DNA of 64,000 bases from Krasilnikovozyma curviuscula (GCA_014825775.1 MVAQ01000021.1:1-64000); one strand, 5' to 3'; counted from the first letter of the stretch, positions 1 to 14,897 are shown. The notes: a model not told the origin generated them from the sequence alone. Program-made: numbers and translations.

Positions 1-970
1 CCCAACCCTCCCACCTTCATCAACCGTAGCGTCCACCACCCAGACCCTTGGCGATCTGTTACTCTCAGCTGGTCCACCAAAGCCCATCATCCCCCAAACT
101 GGTGACTCTAACTCTACGCAAACGACTCCACTTTCACTCTCGCGTCTTCTAGGCCAAGCCTTGCATTCAAACGACGTCCCGCTTTTGAACTCATGCCTTA
201 GCCACTCGAACCCCAACTTGATCCGATCTACTGTGAGACGGCTACCACCCCAGTTATGCCTTCCTTTGTTAGAACGGTGTACAGAGAGATTATCGATCTC
301 CGGAAGAGGGCGGGCTGGAGGAGCAGGTGCTCAACGCGTAAAGGGGACTTTGGAGTGGGTGAAGGGTGTTTTGATCGAACGAACGGGCTACCTTGTCTCT
401 GTCGGCGGAGCTGAGCTGATTCAGCGTCTCGGACCACTGGTCGGTGTAGTCGAAGGCAGGCTGAAAAGCGAGAAGGAGCTTCGTGGCTTGAAGGGCAGGT
501 TGGACATCGCCATCTCATTGATCGACGTAAGAAGGACTGCGGAGAAAGATGCCTCGGTCAAGGAGAGCCAGAAGAAGAAAGAAGAGATTGAAGGTGGTGT
601 ATATGTTGAAGGTGACAGCGACGTGGAGATTGAGATTGATCAAGATGACGATGGCGATGTAGAAGACGTTGGAATGGGATCGGACGATGACGAAGATGAG
701 GACATGGATGAAGATGACGAGGATAGTGATAGTGAAGATGATGATGACGATGATGATGACGATGATGAATTACTTGGAGAGTCAGTATTTTTCTTTCGAA
801 CGTTTTTGTTCATTGCATCGAACATTTTACTGACTTTGTCAATCGTTAATACCTCTCTCTTTAGGTCCGATGATGATTCTGAGGAAGGTGGACCTAGTGG
901 CCTGATAGACGATGAGGCTAGTGAGGGTTCTGAAATGGATGATGAAGACGCTAGCGACGATGAGGACTAG
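1..970 (+). CDS. UTP5: UTP5/WDR43-like nucleolar protein, C-terminal part
   Basis: This is the 3' part of a gene that enters from the left edge; the frame is open from base 2. The visible protein ends with a Utp12-type helical domain (segments such as LSRLLGQALHSNDVP and LPPQLCLPLLERC), the C-terminal domain of the U3 snoRNP proteins UTP5/WDR43, UTP4 and related t-UTPs. It is followed by a charged tail with a long Asp/Glu run at about 640-775 and again after 865. By family, the protein acts in the nucleolus in 18S rRNA maturation and pol I transcription; the WD repeats would lie outside the window. One intron fits 781-864 (GTCAGT...TTTAG). It is 84 nt, in frame and stop-free, so both spliced and retained forms can be translated; spliced, the acidic tail is continuous. 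Choosing UTP5 over another Utp12-domain protein rests on the tail order and is moderately sure. Confidence 0.72.
   Translation, partial: PTLPPSSTVASTTQTLGDLLLSAGPPKPIIPQTGDSNSTQTTPLSLSRLLGQALHSNDVPLLNSCLSHSNPNLIRSTVRRLPPQLCLPLLERCTERLSISGRGRAGGAGAQRVKGTLEWVKGVLIERTGYLVSVGGAELIQRLGPLVGVVEGRLKSEKELRGLKGRLDIAISLIDVRRTAEKDASVKESQKKKEEIEGGVYVEGDSDVEIEIDQDDDGDVEDVGMGSDDDEDEDMDEDDEDSDSEDDDDDDDDDDELLGESVFFFRTFLFIASNILLTLSIVNTSLFRSDDDSEEGGPSGLIDDEASEGSEMDDEDASDDED
722..772 (+). repeat. GAT/GAC trinucleotide run
   Basis: Imperfect GAY repeat coding for consecutive Asp residues in the acidic tail of the UTP5-like protein. It is a typical site of length change; on the opposite strand it gives a spurious serine-only reading frame. 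Confidence 0.8.
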
Positions 971-2005
971 AGTATTCAACTCAAGGATTATAAAAGTAGC
1001 TTCATTATTTTCAAAATCATTTTATGTCAATTTATTAGACAAAATAAGGCTCTTCACTAAGGAAGTGCTCACAGAATGTGGACTGAAAGGTGGTGTCACA
1101 ACGTAAATGTCAACATACCCTTCGCAAGATCGATATTTACACCACTTCGCTACATTGAATACCGAAGATGTGTTCACCGTCGAACACACTGGGTGAAGTG
1201 ATGAATCGCTATCGACCTCAGTATTATTCTGCAATGGGCCACTGAACGACTGTACAGTTGGCAGGAAGTGGACAAATTTTGCTTCGCAATATCTTCAAAA
1301 AATTGCTTCGCATTCGATGAATTCGGTCTTTGTTAGACTGTATACTATTTAATTTCCCGAGAAGTGAAATGAGCGATCCTGACATTGAAAAAGAGCTCAT
1401 AAATCAAGTTTCAGAAAATCGGCGGTAAACGCTGATCTTCAGGCCCACACGAGCACCACCAATTTTTTCTTCCAACTTTCACCTCTGAGAGGCTTTTGAA
1501 GGGCTTCAAGGGCTTGGACGCTCATCCTGGGCTTCATTGCTTCCTCACTCTACAGGAAACAGGTCATCTTTCTCAACAGGTAAGTTGGTGCCTTTTTTTC
1601 GCTCTTCCCTTGGAGCGTCCTATGGGGAAGATCTGACTTCTTAGTTCTCGTGTTTCCGATAGCAAAGACTGCTGGAAGGTTGTCTACTGGTCCACAGAGT
1701 AGTTCAGTGTGGTTAACATTTCTCCTGTGTTCGCTTCGTGAGTCCAAATACGCATTCAGAGTTGCAACTGCTGCGAGCTGGAACCTCTATCCTCCCTCCC
1801 GTTTTGGCATGCTGACTCTTGCTTAGTTCTATAGACGGCACTCGAAGGTCATTGAACACCTTACTATCTCAAAGATCTCAATCAGAACAGCAATGCTTCT
1901 TCTCTAGATCCTCAGACTTCGACGCGAAGTCAGAAGCCAAGGTTGGTTGGGCCAACCTTGCCAGGTCCACCCCACCTTCGTAGAACAGACCTCTAAATCT
2001 CAATC
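971..2005. other. Intergenic, no gene seen
   Basis: Spacer between the UTP5-like gene and the ASH-repeat gene, both on +. Only short unsupported reading frames are present. It should contain the terminator of the first gene and the promoter of the second, but I can point to no specific element. Confidence 0.6.
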
Positions 2006-5000
2006 ATGGCTGAAAGCTCTTCTCCCTGTTCTTCTCCTCTCATCACGGTGGTTCCTTCACCTTCTGGGTTGCCAATCATCATACCACAGACGTACGCAAG
2101 TGGTCCTTCTCGGCGAGTCAAGTTTGTTGTCACCAATCCGCAGGATTATACCGTGCAGGTGGACTCTGGCTATGAATTTGATCGAGATCCCGTCCCAGGC
2201 TTGAAATCGGCGAAAGGCACTATCAAATTCGTTTCTGAGACGAGGACTGGCGCGGAAGGAGGTAAGAGGATGACAGACATGCGCTTTGAGGCTGACGGAG
2301 CTGGCTGCTGACAACCGTCGATCTTTAAACAATTATTGTATTTCACCAGAATCTGTATCAACGGACATCAGTTCTATTCATCTGCCACCTCATTCTTCGC
2401 GCTCAATGTCCTTCCTCTACAGCCCGCCTTCACCTAGGTCGCCGTCCCTCTCGCCATCCATCCTGTTCGTGGAAGAAACACCACGCGCCATTCGACCTCG
2501 ATCTGAACTAAATGGTGGGAACTTGGTCGTCAGTGATGGTTTTAGACTGGATTCATCTTCAGAGGAAGGGATTGCAGAGGATGCTGAAGGGCTGGTGTCA
2601 TTACCGTCGGCGTTATCCAAGTCGGTCCCGGCTGTCAAAGCTGACATGGAAGTGATGATGACGGGGAAAGTCTTTTTAAAGGCGAAACAGGTTGTGGCGG
2701 TGGATGATCCAGAGGAGCAGTTGGAAGAGAAAGATTCGGAGACTAAGCAGCCTGATAATGTCTCAACTGTCACCGAACTACCGTTCCAAGCCATTGTCGC
2801 CAAATCCTTCTTCTCAGCAGCAGCAGTTGATGATGAGTCACTGAAAACACCATCTCTTCCACCACAACAACAAGCCAGTCAGACTCTCACAACTCTCTCA
2901 CCGTCAACCGTTTCTCTAGTCCTGGAGACCTCTACATCCACCTCATCTTTCTCAGCCGACTTCACCATTAGCAACCACTCACCGACATGCCCACTCAACC
3001 TTTCAGTCTCAACTAGGTTCGATTCGTGTCCGTTTAGGAGGTGGATCTTCATGCAATCCCTAGCCGAAGACGGTGAAGAATTTGCTCTCGGTGGTCTGAC
3101 TGAAAGCTCACCTCCTAACAAACTTAGCAGAGAAATCGCTGTCATACCTCCAAATGGAAGCAGGATGTTCAGAGCTTATGGCAGAATACCCTCGGGAGAA
3201 TACACATCAAGTGCTGATGGTGACTTCCTCCTTGACGCCGTCCTGATAAACATCAACAACCCTTCCAACAGTGTTTTACTGAAAATGACTCTTCCTGCAG
3301 CTTCGACCACCATCGGTAATGCCCTTTCACCGTTCCTCTCTTCAGACCTCACCATCACCTCAGGTCCCACTCTCAGCTTTGGCGATTTGGTTCGAGGAGG
3401 ACAGTCGCGGAGGGTCATGAAGCTCAAGAATCTCGGGGCTGAAGTGCTTGATGTTCGCTTCGGCTCTGAGGAAGGACCATGGGAGGTGACATTCAAGCTA
3501 GAAGGTGAAGGGGACGGCGAAGTTGAACGTGAACTAAGGAGAGGCGCTACATCCAGTACCACAAGCAACACTAGCAACCCCTTTTCATCTTACGAACAAC
3601 TATCCAACAACGTTTCACCAACAAAATCCAACGCTGCATTCCTTCCAGTTGGATCACCGTCTGAAATCAGTCGGAAAGGAAGGTTCAACAGCCTAGCAGA
3701 CGAGTACTCGTCATCCTCAACTCACCGCTCTTCCTCGGTTGCTAGATTCCAAACGAAAGAGAGTGGTGATGACGCAGACTCTGTCAGCGCTGTCTCTTCC
3801 AACAGCGTCTCCTTCTCCGACCCCCTACCGCCTATCCAATTACCTTCTCAACTCGGAACGTCATCTCGCCGGCCCTTCGCTGGAGTGCTTCATGCAACAC
3901 ACTCACTGGGAGCTGCTTCTCATATTGATGAACTCCAACTGAAACCTGGTCATGAGTACCGCGTGGTCGTCATGTTCAAACCCAAGACTCTGACTATCAA
4001 GCCAGATGAGGAGGTTGACGAAGAGTTTGGGAAGCTGAAGCATATGGAATTCAGAGTCACGTTGGATTACACTACTGCTGCTCTGACGAGACCCTCGTCA
4101 AGTGCATCGTCATCTGGAGGAGGTGGAAGTGGCAGTGGAAGCAGCTCTGGAAGTGCGAGGAGGTTTTCGTCTGCTGATCCTAGGCGGAGGAGAATTGTGA
4201 CCTGCAGTTCAAGAGTGTGCTCCTCCCTTCTTTCTGTCTCACCACAGAAACTTGACTTTGGAGATGTCATGGTAGGCTCCTCGAAGTCGTCAAACATCAC
4301 CATTAGGAACACTTCCGACCTTCCGACAACTGTTGAGTTGAGATTCATCTCCAAGGTCATTAGTACCACGAGGACGACTTTTTCTATTCCACCGCGGGGA
4401 AGTGTTACGGAGAAGATCGACTTCTTCCCTAGAAGAATCAATCCTAGTTATAGGAAGGAACTGAATGTTCGTAACGTCATGGATCGTTCCAATGGTGAGA
4501 GCTTATCCCATTTCAGCTTCTCTTCCAGGTTGACGAGACATTAACGAGGACCTTCTTTTTTAATCCTCTCTACAGACCACCTCATCGAGGTTGTGTCTAA
4601 CAATGTCGATCTTGAAGGTATCACTCTGCACTCGCACCTCTATCGAATACTCACTCCCTCCGGCCTCAACGTCCTTGATTTTGGGTCTGTCACCATTAAC
4701 TCACCCACTATCAGGACAATCACATTTGACAACACTTCTTCAGCTCCACTTCGGCTTAAGCTCAACCCTGCTCACCCCGAAGACATTGCACTGTACGTTA
4801 AAGCAACTGAGCAGCCTCCTTCACCCCACGTCGAACCATCCCAATCGCAGTGTATCGATCCCACCACTCCTTTGAAACCACAGCTCAGCTTCAAAGAACG
4901 AGGCTATGGGGATGAAATTCCTGACAAGCCGCTCGTTGCTGGCAGGACCTCCAACAAGGAACGCTTCTTGGAAAGCATGGCAGCCAAGGCTGAGAAAGGA

Positions 5001-7263
5001 GAAATTACTGCTCGCTTCCCTGCTGTAAAAGCTGCTCGAGCAAGGGATAAGAGTGTTGTTCGAGGAGTGGCTCCATCAGACGTGGAAAAGCATGAGAAGA
5101 GCAGTGGTGTCGGAGCTGCGTTGAAGAAGGGTACGAAAGGGAAAACGGTACAGGTGCGTTCTTTCTTTGCCTGTTTAAACACTTGTCTCTCAGCATACCT
5201 AATGCTCTCTCTTCACCAGGTTTATGGGAATGGTGTCGTCTTCAAAGATAGATCCCTTTTATCCGGAGCTGAATATCTGGATCTCGCAGCTGGACCACCT
5301 TTGGCGTCTCATCGAACCTCACCTCGGAACCAGTACACCAAGCTTGATTCGATCGAAAATGATGATAACACGAAGATCTCTGGGAAACACCCCAAAATTG
5401 CTAAGCTCCTCTTCGCTGATCACAAGAAAACGAAAGTGGACAAAACAGACGCACTTGGCTCTACAGCTATCCCAGAACAAGCAACCAAATCCAAGAAGCC
5501 AAAAAATCACAATCTCACTCATCAACCTGTCAAACCTCTCCGACCTGCCACACCTCCCATTAAAGAGAAGTCAGCCTCGACGGAAACCAAATCTCCTGCT
5601 CTCACTGGTCGGCGGCGACAGAAAATATCCGAAGTCGACGCAACTGATGTCTCTGGCTTAACACTGGATGAGCTTCTTGTTGCCCTTGAAACTCACGACA
5701 CACATCTTAAGACATCAATGCTCACCAAAGACGCTGAAGAAGTCTACGTTCGAACCCTCATCAACTTGAGGAAAGAGCTCCAGAATGCGATCCATTCCGG
5801 TAAACTCATCCTTGTGGACCACCTCTCAATAGCGTCTCATCAAGAGAAACAAGTTGTCGTTGTGTTGAACCCAAGTGGATCGACAAGGCCGCATGTCCAA
5901 GGCGATCGAGCGAGAAAACAAGACACGAGGATATTTGTCAAGTTGATTGAGTTCGACAGGTCACTGGGAAAAGAGTTCCCGGGACTAGCTGTAGAGGATA
6001 GTGAGCTGCCAGTCAGGGAGTTTCTTGTGAGGTCATCAATGACGAGGAGTATTCTGGAGTTGGCTCAGACGCACGTCAATTTTGGAAACATGGACAAGGG
6101 TGAAGTCAAGACCAAGACCATCGTCATTCATGTAAGTGATGCTTTTGATTTCGTATATTTCTCGAACATCCTCCAACTTCCTTGCTTTTTTTTTCTTTTT
6201 TTCAAAGAACCGAAGCGACTGCCCTGGCATGTTTCGAATCCGTCTCTCCGGAAAAATCAGCTCGAACGACTTCACTCTCCACGAAGGTCGATACGGTGTC
6301 GTTGAAGCCTTTGGAAGTCGTGAAGTTGCTGGTTTTACCTTCACTCCGTCAATGTCTGGGGTGTTCAATGAACAGCTGGTCGTTGAGAATATTGGCAACA
6401 GCGAAGGAGAACTACGAGTTACGGTCAAGGCCGTCGTCAGGAAAACTTACCAGTTCTGGGTCTCTCCAATGGATATTGATCTGGGAGACGCCTCCTGGGA
6501 AACGAGTCCGTGCTGCTCCAACCCCTCAAATTTCACTCTTCAAAACTCCTCCAAGAACGATCGAACGTTTATCGTTGAAGTTGACCCATCTCCTAACGGC
6601 CACCCGGCTGAGCTCCAAGTTCAACTAGACGACGGAAAAGTTAAAGCAGGGTTGACTAAGGCAGAAGATGAAGAAGTGGAGAACATCCTCCAGAAGCTCA
6701 AGATCAACCGGCGTAAAGGCAAGATGGATAAGGTGGAGAAGTACGAAGCAAGGCTGAAAGAACTAGGTGTTCCTATCCCTGCTGCCACCACTACAGGAAC
6801 AGAAGCTGGTGGTTCTGAAACGCCAGCGACTCCTTCTGAAGCAATCGCTGCGACATCTGCTCCGGTCCCATCGATCCCACCACTTCCCTCGTCCGTCCTA
6901 GCAGGACCCGACTCTAAGTCATCAAGCAGTAACGGGAGCACCGATGCACCTGAAGAAGTGCCCTCTCTTCCTACGTCGAAACCACCTACTCCACCGCCAA
7001 CACCAGCATTGCCGATGAACCGGATTTCGTTGGTCCTCTCGCCGAATCAGACGCAATCCATCTCTGTCAAACTTGCGCTATGCTCCTCCAACACCCTACA
7101 ACCATGTTTTTTCGAGGACGACATTGTCACTCATAACTTCTGCATCCGGGTTTGGGAGAAGAAAAACACGGATGATTTGAGGCATCTCAACATCACTTGT
7201 AGGGGTAAACGTCTTATTTTCCCAATACCACCACCAACAGCCATTGGAACCTCATTACAATAA
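2006..7263 (+). CDS. Large ASH/MSP-type Ig-domain repeat protein
   Basis: Five exons join in phase: 2006-2261, 2350-4494, 4576-5153, 5220-6131, 6208-7263, giving 1,648 residues from ATG in context CAATCATGG. At least five segments show the ASH/MSP (immunoglobulin-like) pattern, a short strand ending in L-F/D-F-G-x-V followed by K/R-x-L/I-x-N-x-G/S: near residues 420 (LSFGDLVRGG), 713 (KLDFGDVMVG), 828 (NVLDFGSVTIN), 1272 (HVNFGNMDKGE) and 1383 (DIDLGDASWE). Low-complexity Ser/Pro linkers separate them (around 500-700 and 1480-1570). There is no signal peptide or membrane segment. Domains of this kind occur in ASPM, HYDIN and other centrosomal or ciliary proteins and in MSP/VAP proteins, usually as protein-binding scaffolds. 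A scaffold role is inferred; no enzymatic motif is visible. The third intron (5154-5219) is a stop-free multiple of three. Confidence 0.78.
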
Positions 7264-7574
7264 GTAGTTCTAGTTCTGGCTGTAATTTTACAAAGAAGCT
7301 ATCATCCCATACTACTTAGATCGACCTGTAGCTCTTACTTCGTTGCGTGCTTCATATAAACCTGCTTCTTCCTTACATAAATATATCACTCAACACACAC
7401 TTCTCTCTGTTCATTTATTGCATTTTCTCTTTCTTGTCCGATGTTTTGTGCTCCTTAGCAAAAGTCGACAGATCTCTACGAAAAATCAGTCGTACGAAAT
7501 TCGCCGCGCTGGAGCTATCTGCTGCCCGCGAGAGCTCAAACAAGTCCACCTCAGCAGCAACCCACCAAGAAAAT
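7264..7574. other. Short spacer and RPT4 leader
   Basis: Contains the 3' end of the ASH-repeat gene and the RPT4 promoter and 5' leader. A frame stays open upstream of the RPT4 ATG from 7347, but its sequence does not resemble the proteasome ATPase N terminus, so the conserved start at 7575 was used. Confidence 0.6.
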
Positions 7575-9731
<2,157 letters not shown>

Positions 9732-10130
9732 ATATCGGTTTTAGGTCTTCTGATGATGTATGAATGCCGTCTAATCCAACATCTTTCTTCTGTTTGGCCA
9801 CTACATGAAAGTGTGCTCACTAGAGGAGGTTTTAGCGGGATGTTTTTGTTTTTGTGGCCTGCAAGCTTGCCCGCCACCCGTGGTGATGGACGATGATCGA
9901 GGCATATATAAGCACTTAGGAACTTGAACTAAACTGCGTTGAAAAAAAGACAGTCCTGCTCGCTCTGGCTAGGCACCACCAAGAAAGCAAATCAAATAAA
10001 TCATCTCCAAAATAAAAACAGTGCAAATAATTTATTCGAGCAGACCAGCCACCGCATCCCGCGTCGAGCGTGCGTGCCTACGAACCAACACCCCACCGCA
10101 CGTCTTCAAGACAACACAGAGAAGAGCAAG
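9732..10130. other. Spacer upstream of CENP-A gene
   Basis: RPT4 terminator region and CENP-A promoter. A TATA-like TATATAA lies at 9905-9911, about 220 nt before the CENP-A ATG. No MluI box (ACGCGT) is present, unlike the MCM4 promoter in this window. Confidence 0.45.
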
Positions 10131-10881
<751 letters not shown>

Positions 10882-12092
10882 AGAATGGGAGGAGACGCGA
10901 TAGCTGGAAGTTTTGAGTTTGGAATTATTAGAAGGGATGATTTGTTTCTAAAAGAGTGTTTGGAAGATGGGTTGTACGATTTTTGTCTGCTGTTTTAGGT
11001 GAGTGGTTCCCACCACTTCCTCTCGCTTCCTTCCTTTCTCTCTATACTAACGCCGCACCCTTTTATCAAAACGAAAGCTCCTAGTATTTCGTTTTTTTGT
11101 GTGTAGTGCTATAATCTGTTTTATAATGTGTTTTTGTTTTGAGTTGTAACTCTGGTGGGAAGAAGAAATGCCTGTTTCTTGCGAAGTAACAGGACGTTTA
11201 ACATTCCCTTGAAACACATCTACGAAAGCGCGAAGGGTCAACGAAACTAAGAAGAGGGATGGTAATACTGACCTTATGCTTAAGAACTACTAACTCGGAT
11301 TTTCTACTGCCTCTGGATCGCGTGTGGGGTGCCGCTGATGAGATGAGAAAATCTCAATGTGTGTGCGTGTTTCCGATGCTAATTATTGAGAAGTTTCATT
11401 TCCGTCCTTCCAGTTCTTGCGTCGTATGACAGCGGTGGTCGGCCTCTGTGTGCCGATCGAGGGTATGCGATCAGGTATGTTCTTTTCTGCTCTGCCCCAC
11501 TCTGGTCACTCGAAGAGGTCCTTGCATGCCTCGGTGAGATTGGGCCCGATCCGCACGCTAACGGAAAGACATAAACGCTCGTTACTCGTGCTGGAGATCG
11601 AGAGTGGGTCCTTGCCGAGAAGCCGATCGGGCACCAGCGAACAGATGGGGATGAGATGAGGATGTGACGAGATAAACGCTGAAATAGGGCCCAAGATCGG
11701 TTTGTGGTAGCTCCTTTCTACTAGAGACATTTTTCTAGCTGCACATTCTATATCTGCTTTATGTGATCAGGCCAGATAGTAGTCCCTCCTTTCACGGTGC
11801 TCAAAGGTACATCCTGCCCTCTCGTCAACACTGATTCTTTCGGTTCCGCCGCACACACGAAGGGATGTTCGTGCACCTCGTTGCATTTGGCTGATTTAGA
11901 GTCGACATCCAACCGTCATAACACAATTACCCAAACTGCAAAGCTTGTTAAGGTGCTCTGTCTGCAGTTCAATCTATTCAATCTGGGATTGTAGTAGTGC
12001 GTCTTTGTTATCTCGAACATACATACTAATTCGAGTGTCTTCTTATCTTTCTCTTCTTTTGTATTCTCTCAAAGCTAGTCTATTACTTGAAG
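10882..12092. other. Intergenic, no gene seen
   Basis: About 1.2 kb without a supportable gene; the longest frames here (62-80 residues) have no recognisable content. It presumably holds the CENP-A 3' region and the promoter of the next gene. Confidence 0.55.
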
Positions 12093-14042
12093 ATGGAGCC
12101 TGAATCATCTTCAAAACAACACAGTCTGTCTCTTGAAGGTAGGGTGGGGAATGACGTTGGATTGGTCGACGAAGCTCACTGCTTGAGACTCGCTCATGGG
12201 GGCGGTGAGGTACAAGTTTCCTCCCATCCCTCGATAGCAACCACATTGACAGAAGAAGAGAAACAGGAATTTGTCGATGAAAGCTCTGCAGTATCCACTT
12301 CAGCGGCTCAATCAGTGACAGCACCAACAGCAACTGCTTCGCCGGCAGAAACCGCAGAAGATTTCCGTTCCACACGACATCAATACACCTCTTACTACGG
12401 AAGAGAGAAATACCATTCTTTGGAACACAACTCTACAGACTGGCCTAGGAAAGGGTTAAGGTATTACGAGCTGTACGATACCGCTCGACCGACATCTACT
12501 TCAGCTTCAACCTTAGATGCTACAGCTCGACGGGTGGAGGACAATGGGGTGGGCTTACCCCCTATGTTTAGCGATATGTTTGAAAAGCAGAAGAGGCAGA
12601 GAGGGCTTGCTGGTGAAGAGGAAGATGAAGGGACGGCTGGGCTGATTGGGAACGGCGTGGACCGTCCTGGAGTGGAAGTGGATACGTTGCCGTTTGGGAA
12701 AGCAATCGGAAATAACGATAGGAAGAAGAGCAAAGATAAAGGGAAGGAGAGTGAGATTGAAGAAGAGGATGGAGCACAGGTGAGGTTGACGGCAGGGATC
12801 CTCGAACCTCACTCTTCAGTCCTTCCATCCGCCCCAGCATCTTCAACAGACGCAACGATATCTCAAAAGAACTCGAGCTCGATGTCTTCCACCTCAGTAT
12901 CATCATCACTCTCAATACCGCTTCCTTCAGAGCCCCTCCCAGCGTCATGTGCACAACAAGGACCATCCTTCTCACCAGCTGCAGAGCCATCTCGCTTCCC
13001 TGACAATGTCTCCAGTGAATATATCTGCTCTCCAGCGTGGTTCACAACACACTACGGCCGGGGAGAGAAACGTCCGCTCGAACACTACCCCGATGACTTC
13101 GACCCTTCCGTCGACGAGAGGGGACGGCCTGCGAAAATCACTGAGGAATGGGCTAAGAGAGGTTTCAAGCTTGGCTGCGTACCAAATCAGCCTCGACCGC
13201 AACGAGAACTGTTCACACCGGAATTTCTTGCCAGTGCGACACCCCAGACATACCCTTTCGACTCAAGGGAGAACTACGAGTCTTATCTCCGTCTGAGAGA
13301 CGGATTGGATGGTCCAATTCCGTACAACGTTAGTCAAAAGATTGAAAAGGGGTCGTTTGAGTTTGGCCCTGCTACTGCTGCTGCTGCTTCTGCGGCGGCT
13401 GCTTCTCGTTTGTACCATCGACTGGTTGCGACATCTGGTTCAAGCTCTTCAGATTATTGTCATCCTTTCAGACCTCGACCAGACAACGACCAGCCGCTGG
13501 GTTCAACTGCCTCGTCCGAACGTGCTGCTGCTGGATGCGGTGGGTCTGTGTTCGATCAAACATCCTCTCTACAGCCGACGTTTCTTTTTGGAATGTCAGA
13601 GCCAGCGCGATCTCCTCCGCAAACTGCCACAGAATCTGTAATACCCAACATCGAGGTCGTGTACCATTTCCCTGCGTTCCCACCTCCACCGACGAGTGGC
13701 GGCGGTGAGGACGCATGGGAGGCGTACGAAGCGTCTCGACGCGGTACTCAGGATGGGTATGGTGGTGGTGGAGCCAAAGACGACCTAGTGGATTTGATGA
13801 AGGAGGAGAATATGGACTCGCGTGAAAACATTGATGCGATGGATGGTTTGAGCAGATATGTTGGAGGGCTTCAGGAACATCTTCGACAACAACAGCTACA
13901 ACAAGGTGTCAGTGGGGATCTGGTAGTTAATGGAGATGATGAGTTTGATGGTGAAGCGTACGTCTTGATCTCGGAATCTGAACCATCAATGGTCGTCGAG
14001 GAATGGGTCGTATGTGTCGCCGAAGAGGAGCCATCCAAGTGA
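12093..14042 (+). CDS. Unrecognised protein with duplicated YGR-EK-LEH module
   Basis: A single 649-codon exon from ATG at 12093 (a non-ATG in-frame extension to 12087 was not used). I do not recognise the family. The protein is mostly low-complexity (Ser, Ala, Thr, Glu) with no signal peptide or membrane helix. Two segments resemble each other: residues about 88-120, with YTSYYGREKYHSLEH, and about 308-340, with FTTHYGRGEKRPLEH, each followed by a D-W/F-D-x-P/R stretch and then a G-rich turn. The second copy continues into a conserved-looking block (EEWAKRGFKLG, TPQTYPFDSRENYESY). It lacks introns, unusual here where nearly every other gene is split. The C-terminal 150 residues are acidic. 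The intact long frame supports a real gene; function is unknown. Confidence 0.75.
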   Translation: MEPESSSKQHSLSLEGRVGNDVGLVDEAHCLRLAHGGGEVQVSSHPSIATTLTEEEKQEFVDESSAVSTSAAQSVTAPTATASPAETAEDFRSTRHQYTSYYGREKYHSLEHNSTDWPRKGLRYYELYDTARPTSTSASTLDATARRVEDNGVGLPPMFSDMFEKQKRQRGLAGEEEDEGTAGLIGNGVDRPGVEVDTLPFGKAIGNNDRKKSKDKGKESEIEEEDGAQVRLTAGILEPHSSVLPSAPASSTDATISQKNSSSMSSTSVSSSLSIPLPSEPLPASCAQQGPSFSPAAEPSRFPDNVSSEYICSPAWFTTHYGRGEKRPLEHYPDDFDPSVDERGRPAKITEEWAKRGFKLGCVPNQPRPQRELFTPEFLASATPQTYPFDSRENYESYLRLRDGLDGPIPYNVSQKIEKGSFEFGPATAAAASAAAASRLYHRLVATSGSSSSDYCHPFRPRPDNDQPLGSTASSERAAAGCGGSVFDQTSSLQPTFLFGMSEPARSPPQTATESVIPNIEVVYHFPAFPPPPTSGGGEDAWEAYEASRRGTQDGYGGGGAKDDLVDLMKEENMDSRENIDAMDGLSRYVGGLQEHLRQQQLQQGVSGDLVVNGDDEFDGEAYVLISESEPSMVVEEWVVCVAEEEPSK

Positions 14043-14897
14043 ACGCAGAGCAAAGAAAGGTGATTTTGTATTCAACGGTTGTAGAGTTTGATAAGCCTTC
14101 AGTACGCTAGGAATAATAAACGGATTGCAGAGTTGGCAAGGTCAAGCATTCTTTTGTTAGATTCTCGTAACTGAAGATAGCTGCGCAAAAGCTTTCCAGT
14201 GATAAATAAACATCGGCGTCAACATATGTCACCTTGGTCATGTTGTAATCCACTTTGACTAGATGAAATGAGAGACTTCGCCGAGTATGATGCAGAGCTC
14301 CATGTAAAGCTGGTTGTAAATGAGGCTACAGAGAAGTCTGGACATAATCTTAAACTAGTTCTCATTTGAACGATATCATGACCTCTAATTGTTGAAGGGG
14401 TGTACTTTCAGGAAAGTCTTCCCAACCAATATAAAGTGGGTGATGAACTTGAACAGGGATGTTGAAAAGATCCCCGCAATGATTCGAATGAGAGGTTGAG
14501 AGCGATGATACGAGTGCGACAGGAGTGCACACAGGAAACCATCATCTGAGTACATGAAAGTACTAAGCCTACCACACACTCTGTAGTTGAAGCATTATCG
14601 CGAAAAATGGGGCTATCAGTTGTTTGTTTACAACGCGAAACGCCGCGTTTCCTTACTGCTCGCATGTTGCCAGTGCCTTCAGAGCTTCAGCATATATCTA
14701 CCCAATCCCAGTTATCTTTAAAACGCCTGGAGAACATTGTTCTCTAAATAAAAATGTCCGACTGCTGAAACGCCTGTTTGCCACGAGCGTCCGAACCGTC
14801 GCCTGGGCGACCTTCTCATCTCTGCGAGAGTCCGTTTTCCCCCACCGTCCCCCTCCTCCCTTGTATACTGCTAGATTCAGAATAGAAGGTCTAGAAG
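14043..14897. other. Intergenic, clathrin promoter region
   Basis: About 850 nt between the intronless gene and CHC1. No coding content seen. A CT-rich stretch with short C runs (about 14820-14870) precedes the CHC1 start, as is common in fungal promoters. Confidence 0.5.

Noticed and set aside
640..825. Serine-rich minus-strand frame
   Set aside because: It is the antisense of the Asp-coding GAY repeat in the UTP5-like gene.
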